Shown here piece by piece: positions 5,521-6,829 of a stretch of DNA of 6,829 nt (the stretch's first letter is position 1; every line of letters starts with the position of its first letter). The translations under genes and the position numbers were made by a program. The notes beneath the pieces were generated by a model, which did no database searches, was not told the origin of the DNA, and worked only from the letters and a program-made list of their open reading frames with translations. This stretch comes from Planctomycetota bacterium (GTDB lineage Bacteria; Planctomycetota; Phycisphaerae; Sedimentisphaerales; Anaerobacaceae): NCBI GenBank assembly GCA_017885385.1, contig JAFNGF010000301.1, positions 1 to 6,829 of the forward strand. Reading direction: 5' to 3'.

Positions 5521-5621
5521 CCACAGATTTCACAGATTTCACCGGGTTTTTGATTCTTAGGTCTCACTTCTGGCTAATCTGTGCTAATCTGTGGTTCTGC
5601 GTAATTTGTGTTAATCTGTGG
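5521..5621. repeat. TAATCTGTGG repeat cluster upstream of the recombinase gene
   Basis: TAATCTGTG-like units occur at 5575-5583, 5585-5594, 5602-5610 and 5612-5621. CCACAGATTTCACAGATT at 5521-5538 is in inverted orientation and can pair with 5576-5594. A related copy lies at 1351-1388. The cluster ends five bases before the recombinase ATG and so occupies the position of its promoter and ribosome-binding site. Confidence 0.7.
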
Positions 5622-5625
5622 TTAG

Positions 5626-6738
5626 ATGCCCTCGATACAGACACAATCGGTTACCGAAAAACTGCTCTGTCTGCCGCTTGGACAGACCGCTAAGGAGTTC
5701 CTTGATTATTTGACCGTCGAAGCTGGGCTATCGACCAACACCGTCTTGGCCTACGGTCGCGACCTGAAACGGTTTCTGGAACACTGTAAGCGTGTCCCTC
5801 CGGCAAGCTCAGGGCAGGCTCTGAGCACAGCCGAATTATCCAGCCCGATCGAGACGCTGGAGCAGATAAAGCCGGCTGTAATACAGGGCTATATCCGCAG
5901 CCTCGGCAGAAGCCAAAAAAGCGAGTCGTCAATTAAGCGGGCTCTTGTAGCCATAAGGATGCTGCTGAGATTTGCCAGGCTTATGGGACTGGTCAAGGAC
6001 GACCAGGCTGCGAGTACGGAGTTCCCAAAGGCCTGGCAGAGATTGCCCGTTGTCTGCAATAAACAGCAGGTAAAAAACCTGCTGGACGCTCCGCAGCCTT
6101 GCGAACGTTTTTACCTTCGTGACAAGGCAATGCTCGAATTACTTTATGCCACCGGCGTGCGTGCCAGCGAGCTGGCAGGTCTGAAAGTGCCGGACCTGAA
6201 CCTGGATATTGGCTACCTGCGCTGCGTGGGCAAAGGCGGCAGGGAGCGAATAATACCTGTGGGCAAGGTCGCCATTGCAGCCGTGGAGCAGTACCTGAGA
6301 GAGCTGCGGCCGAGATTGATCCGTCCGGGCAGAAATCCGACCGCAGAGAACGCCGAGACCGCAGAGAAAAAAACGAAGTCAAAAACCTCAGCGGGCTTGT
6401 CCGACGCCAAAGTCCGACTGTTGACGACGGCGTCTGCCGACTCGGCGGTAAAAAAAGCGAACGATTTTCTGCTGCTTTCCCGAACTGGCAGGCCTCTTGG
6501 TCGTATTGAAATCTGGAGATTAGTTAAAAAATATGCAATCCGTGCCGGTATGCCCAGAAATCTGACCGTCCACACGCTGAGACATTGTTTCGCAACACAT
6601 TTGCTGGCAGGAGGAGCTGATTTGCGGAGTATCCAGGAAATGCTCGGCCACGTGGACATAGCCACTACCCAAATATACACACACGTTGACCAGGAAAGGT
6701 TGCGAAGGATTCACAAGAAATTTCACCCGAGGCCATAA
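5626..6738 (+). CDS. XerC/XerD-type tyrosine recombinase with two repeat-derived insertions
   Basis: Site-specific recombinase of the tyrosine (phage integrase) family. XerC/D proteins resolve chromosome dimers at dif with a partner Xer; related ones move integrative elements. The N-terminal SAM-like DNA-binding domain (about 20-125) has FLDYLTVEAGLSTNTVLAYGRDLKRFL, split here for description as residues 25-38 and 39-51. The catalytic domain (about 140-365) keeps every active-site residue: R179 (TGVRASEL), K203 (GKGGRER), H316 and R319 (HTLRH), H342 (GHVDIATT) and nucleophile Y351 (QIYTHV). At 370 residues it is about 70 longer than the usual 295-310. The excess lies at about residues 56-73 and 236-278, both encoded by repeat-like DNA and both in frame. 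ATG 5626 follows an in-frame TAG directly and has no clear ribosome-binding site, but no better start exists before the conserved domain. It is the only convincing plus-strand gene. Family certain; xerC versus xerD versus element-borne integrase unresolved. Confidence 0.93.
   Translation: MPSIQTQSVTEKLLCLPLGQTAKEFLDYLTVEAGLSTNTVLAYGRDLKRFLEHCKRVPPASSGQALSTAELSSPIETLEQIKPAVIQGYIRSLGRSQKSESSIKRALVAIRMLLRFARLMGLVKDDQAASTEFPKAWQRLPVVCNKQQVKNLLDAPQPCERFYLRDKAMLELLYATGVRASELAGLKVPDLNLDIGYLRCVGKGGRERIIPVGKVAIAAVEQYLRELRPRLIRPGRNPTAENAETAEKKTKSKTSAGLSDAKVRLLTTASADSAVKKANDFLLLSRTGRPLGRIEIWRLVKKYAIRAGMPRNLTVHTLRHCFATHLLAGGADLRSIQEMLGHVDIATTQIYTHVDQERLRRIHKKFHPRP
5798..5826. repeat. CTCAGGG-family repeat inside the recombinase coding sequence
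   Basis: CTCCGGCAAGCTCAGGG, then CAGG, then CTCTGAGC forms a small palindrome (GCTCAG 5807-5812 with CTGAGC 5821-5826) matching the dispersed family seen at 315-349, 1126-1143 and 1516-1546. It encodes part of residues 58-67 (PPASSGQALS), in the linker after the first conserved helix block of the N-terminal domain, without breaking the frame. Confidence 0.55.
6331..6459. repeat. In-frame repeat-like insertion in the catalytic domain of the recombinase
   Basis: This block encodes residues 236-278, absent from typical Xer proteins between the catalytic Lys region and the 'FLLLSRTGRPL' segment. It starts with a direct repeat: ACCGCAGAGAA at 6340-6350 and again at 6358-6368 (18-base period, six codons, TAENAE then TAEKKT). 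It continues with inverted repeats GACGCC 6403-6408/GGCGTC 6429-6434 and the palindrome GCCGACTCGGC (6436-6446). The composition (Ala, Thr, Lys, Ser, Asp) suggests a flexible surface loop. Confidence 0.55.
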
Positions 6739-6739
6739 A

Positions 6740-6829
6740 ATTGTCAATTTTCAATTGCCAATTGCCAATTGAACGACCGCCCCGCTCGGACTGCGCACAA
6801 TTGGCAATCGGCAATTGGCAATTGGCAAT
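6740..6829. repeat. Long inverted repeat of ATTGCCA heptamers, reaching window edge
   Basis: The left arm (6740-6771) is ATTGTCA, ATTTTCA, ATTGCCA, ATTGCCA, ATTG. The right arm (6798-6829) is the inverted counterpart made of CAATTGG/CAATCGG units. The arms pair at 28 of 32 positions around a 26-base GC-rich centre (6772-6797). It begins two bases after the recombinase stop codon and may continue past the window. No T-tract is present, so it is not a standard terminator, although the hairpin could stabilise or end the transcript. Confidence 0.8.

Noticed and set aside
6213..6680. Minus-strand ORF of 155 codons opposite the recombinase
   Set aside because: Antisense shadow of a gene whose six catalytic residues are all visible.
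6740..6829. CRISPR array or dif site next to the recombinase
   Set aside because: The units are contiguous heptamers without spacers, and the structure lacks the 11-6-11 layout of a Xer site, so neither call is supported.

Overview
The window looks like chromosomal accessory sequence from an environmental bacterium of moderate GC content. The HNH-AP2 endonuclease style, a Na/Pi-cotransporter-PhoU protein, and several families of short palindromic repeats between and inside genes resemble Planctomycetota (Phycisphaerae-like) genomes. That assignment is recall and inference only; there is no rRNA or marker gene here.

Layout. From the left edge, on the minus strand: a short Phd/YefM-type antitoxin (34-243) whose toxin partner would lie mostly outside the window, then an HNH endonuclease with a C-terminal AP2 domain (455-1039, start uncertain). 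A 640-base gene-free stretch (1040-1679) is packed with repeats, including a nested MITE-like element (1455-1642). Next is the best-defined membrane protein, a full-length Na/Pi-cotransporter-family protein with a PhoU-like C-terminal half (1680-3380). After it comes a small orphan ORF resembling a secretin/STN-type domain (3506-3802) and a repeat-bearing spacer (3803-4168). A possible minus-strand cluster follows: a three-TM membrane protein (4644-4991), then downstream an AT-rich gene of unknown function (4169-4555). Upstream of these is a possible gene remnant (5206-5427). The only convincing plus-strand gene is a XerC/XerD-type tyrosine recombinase (5626-6738). It is followed directly by a long inverted repeat built from ATTGCCA heptamers that runs to the window edge.

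The main theme is repeat traffic. At least five short repeat families occur. One (the CTCAGGG/CTGAGC family) appears in three intergenic copies and once, in frame, inside the recombinase gene. A second repeat-like block, also in frame, enlarges the same protein between its catalytic Lys and the His-x-x-Arg box. All six tyrosine-recombinase catalytic residues remain, so the enzyme may still work despite being about 70 residues longer than usual.

The genes do not form one obvious pathway. The transporter stands alone as a phosphate/sodium-handling protein, the antitoxin and endonuclease are typical accessory genes, and the recombinase may serve chromosome dimer resolution or a mobile element. 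No rRNA, tRNA or CRISPR array was seen.
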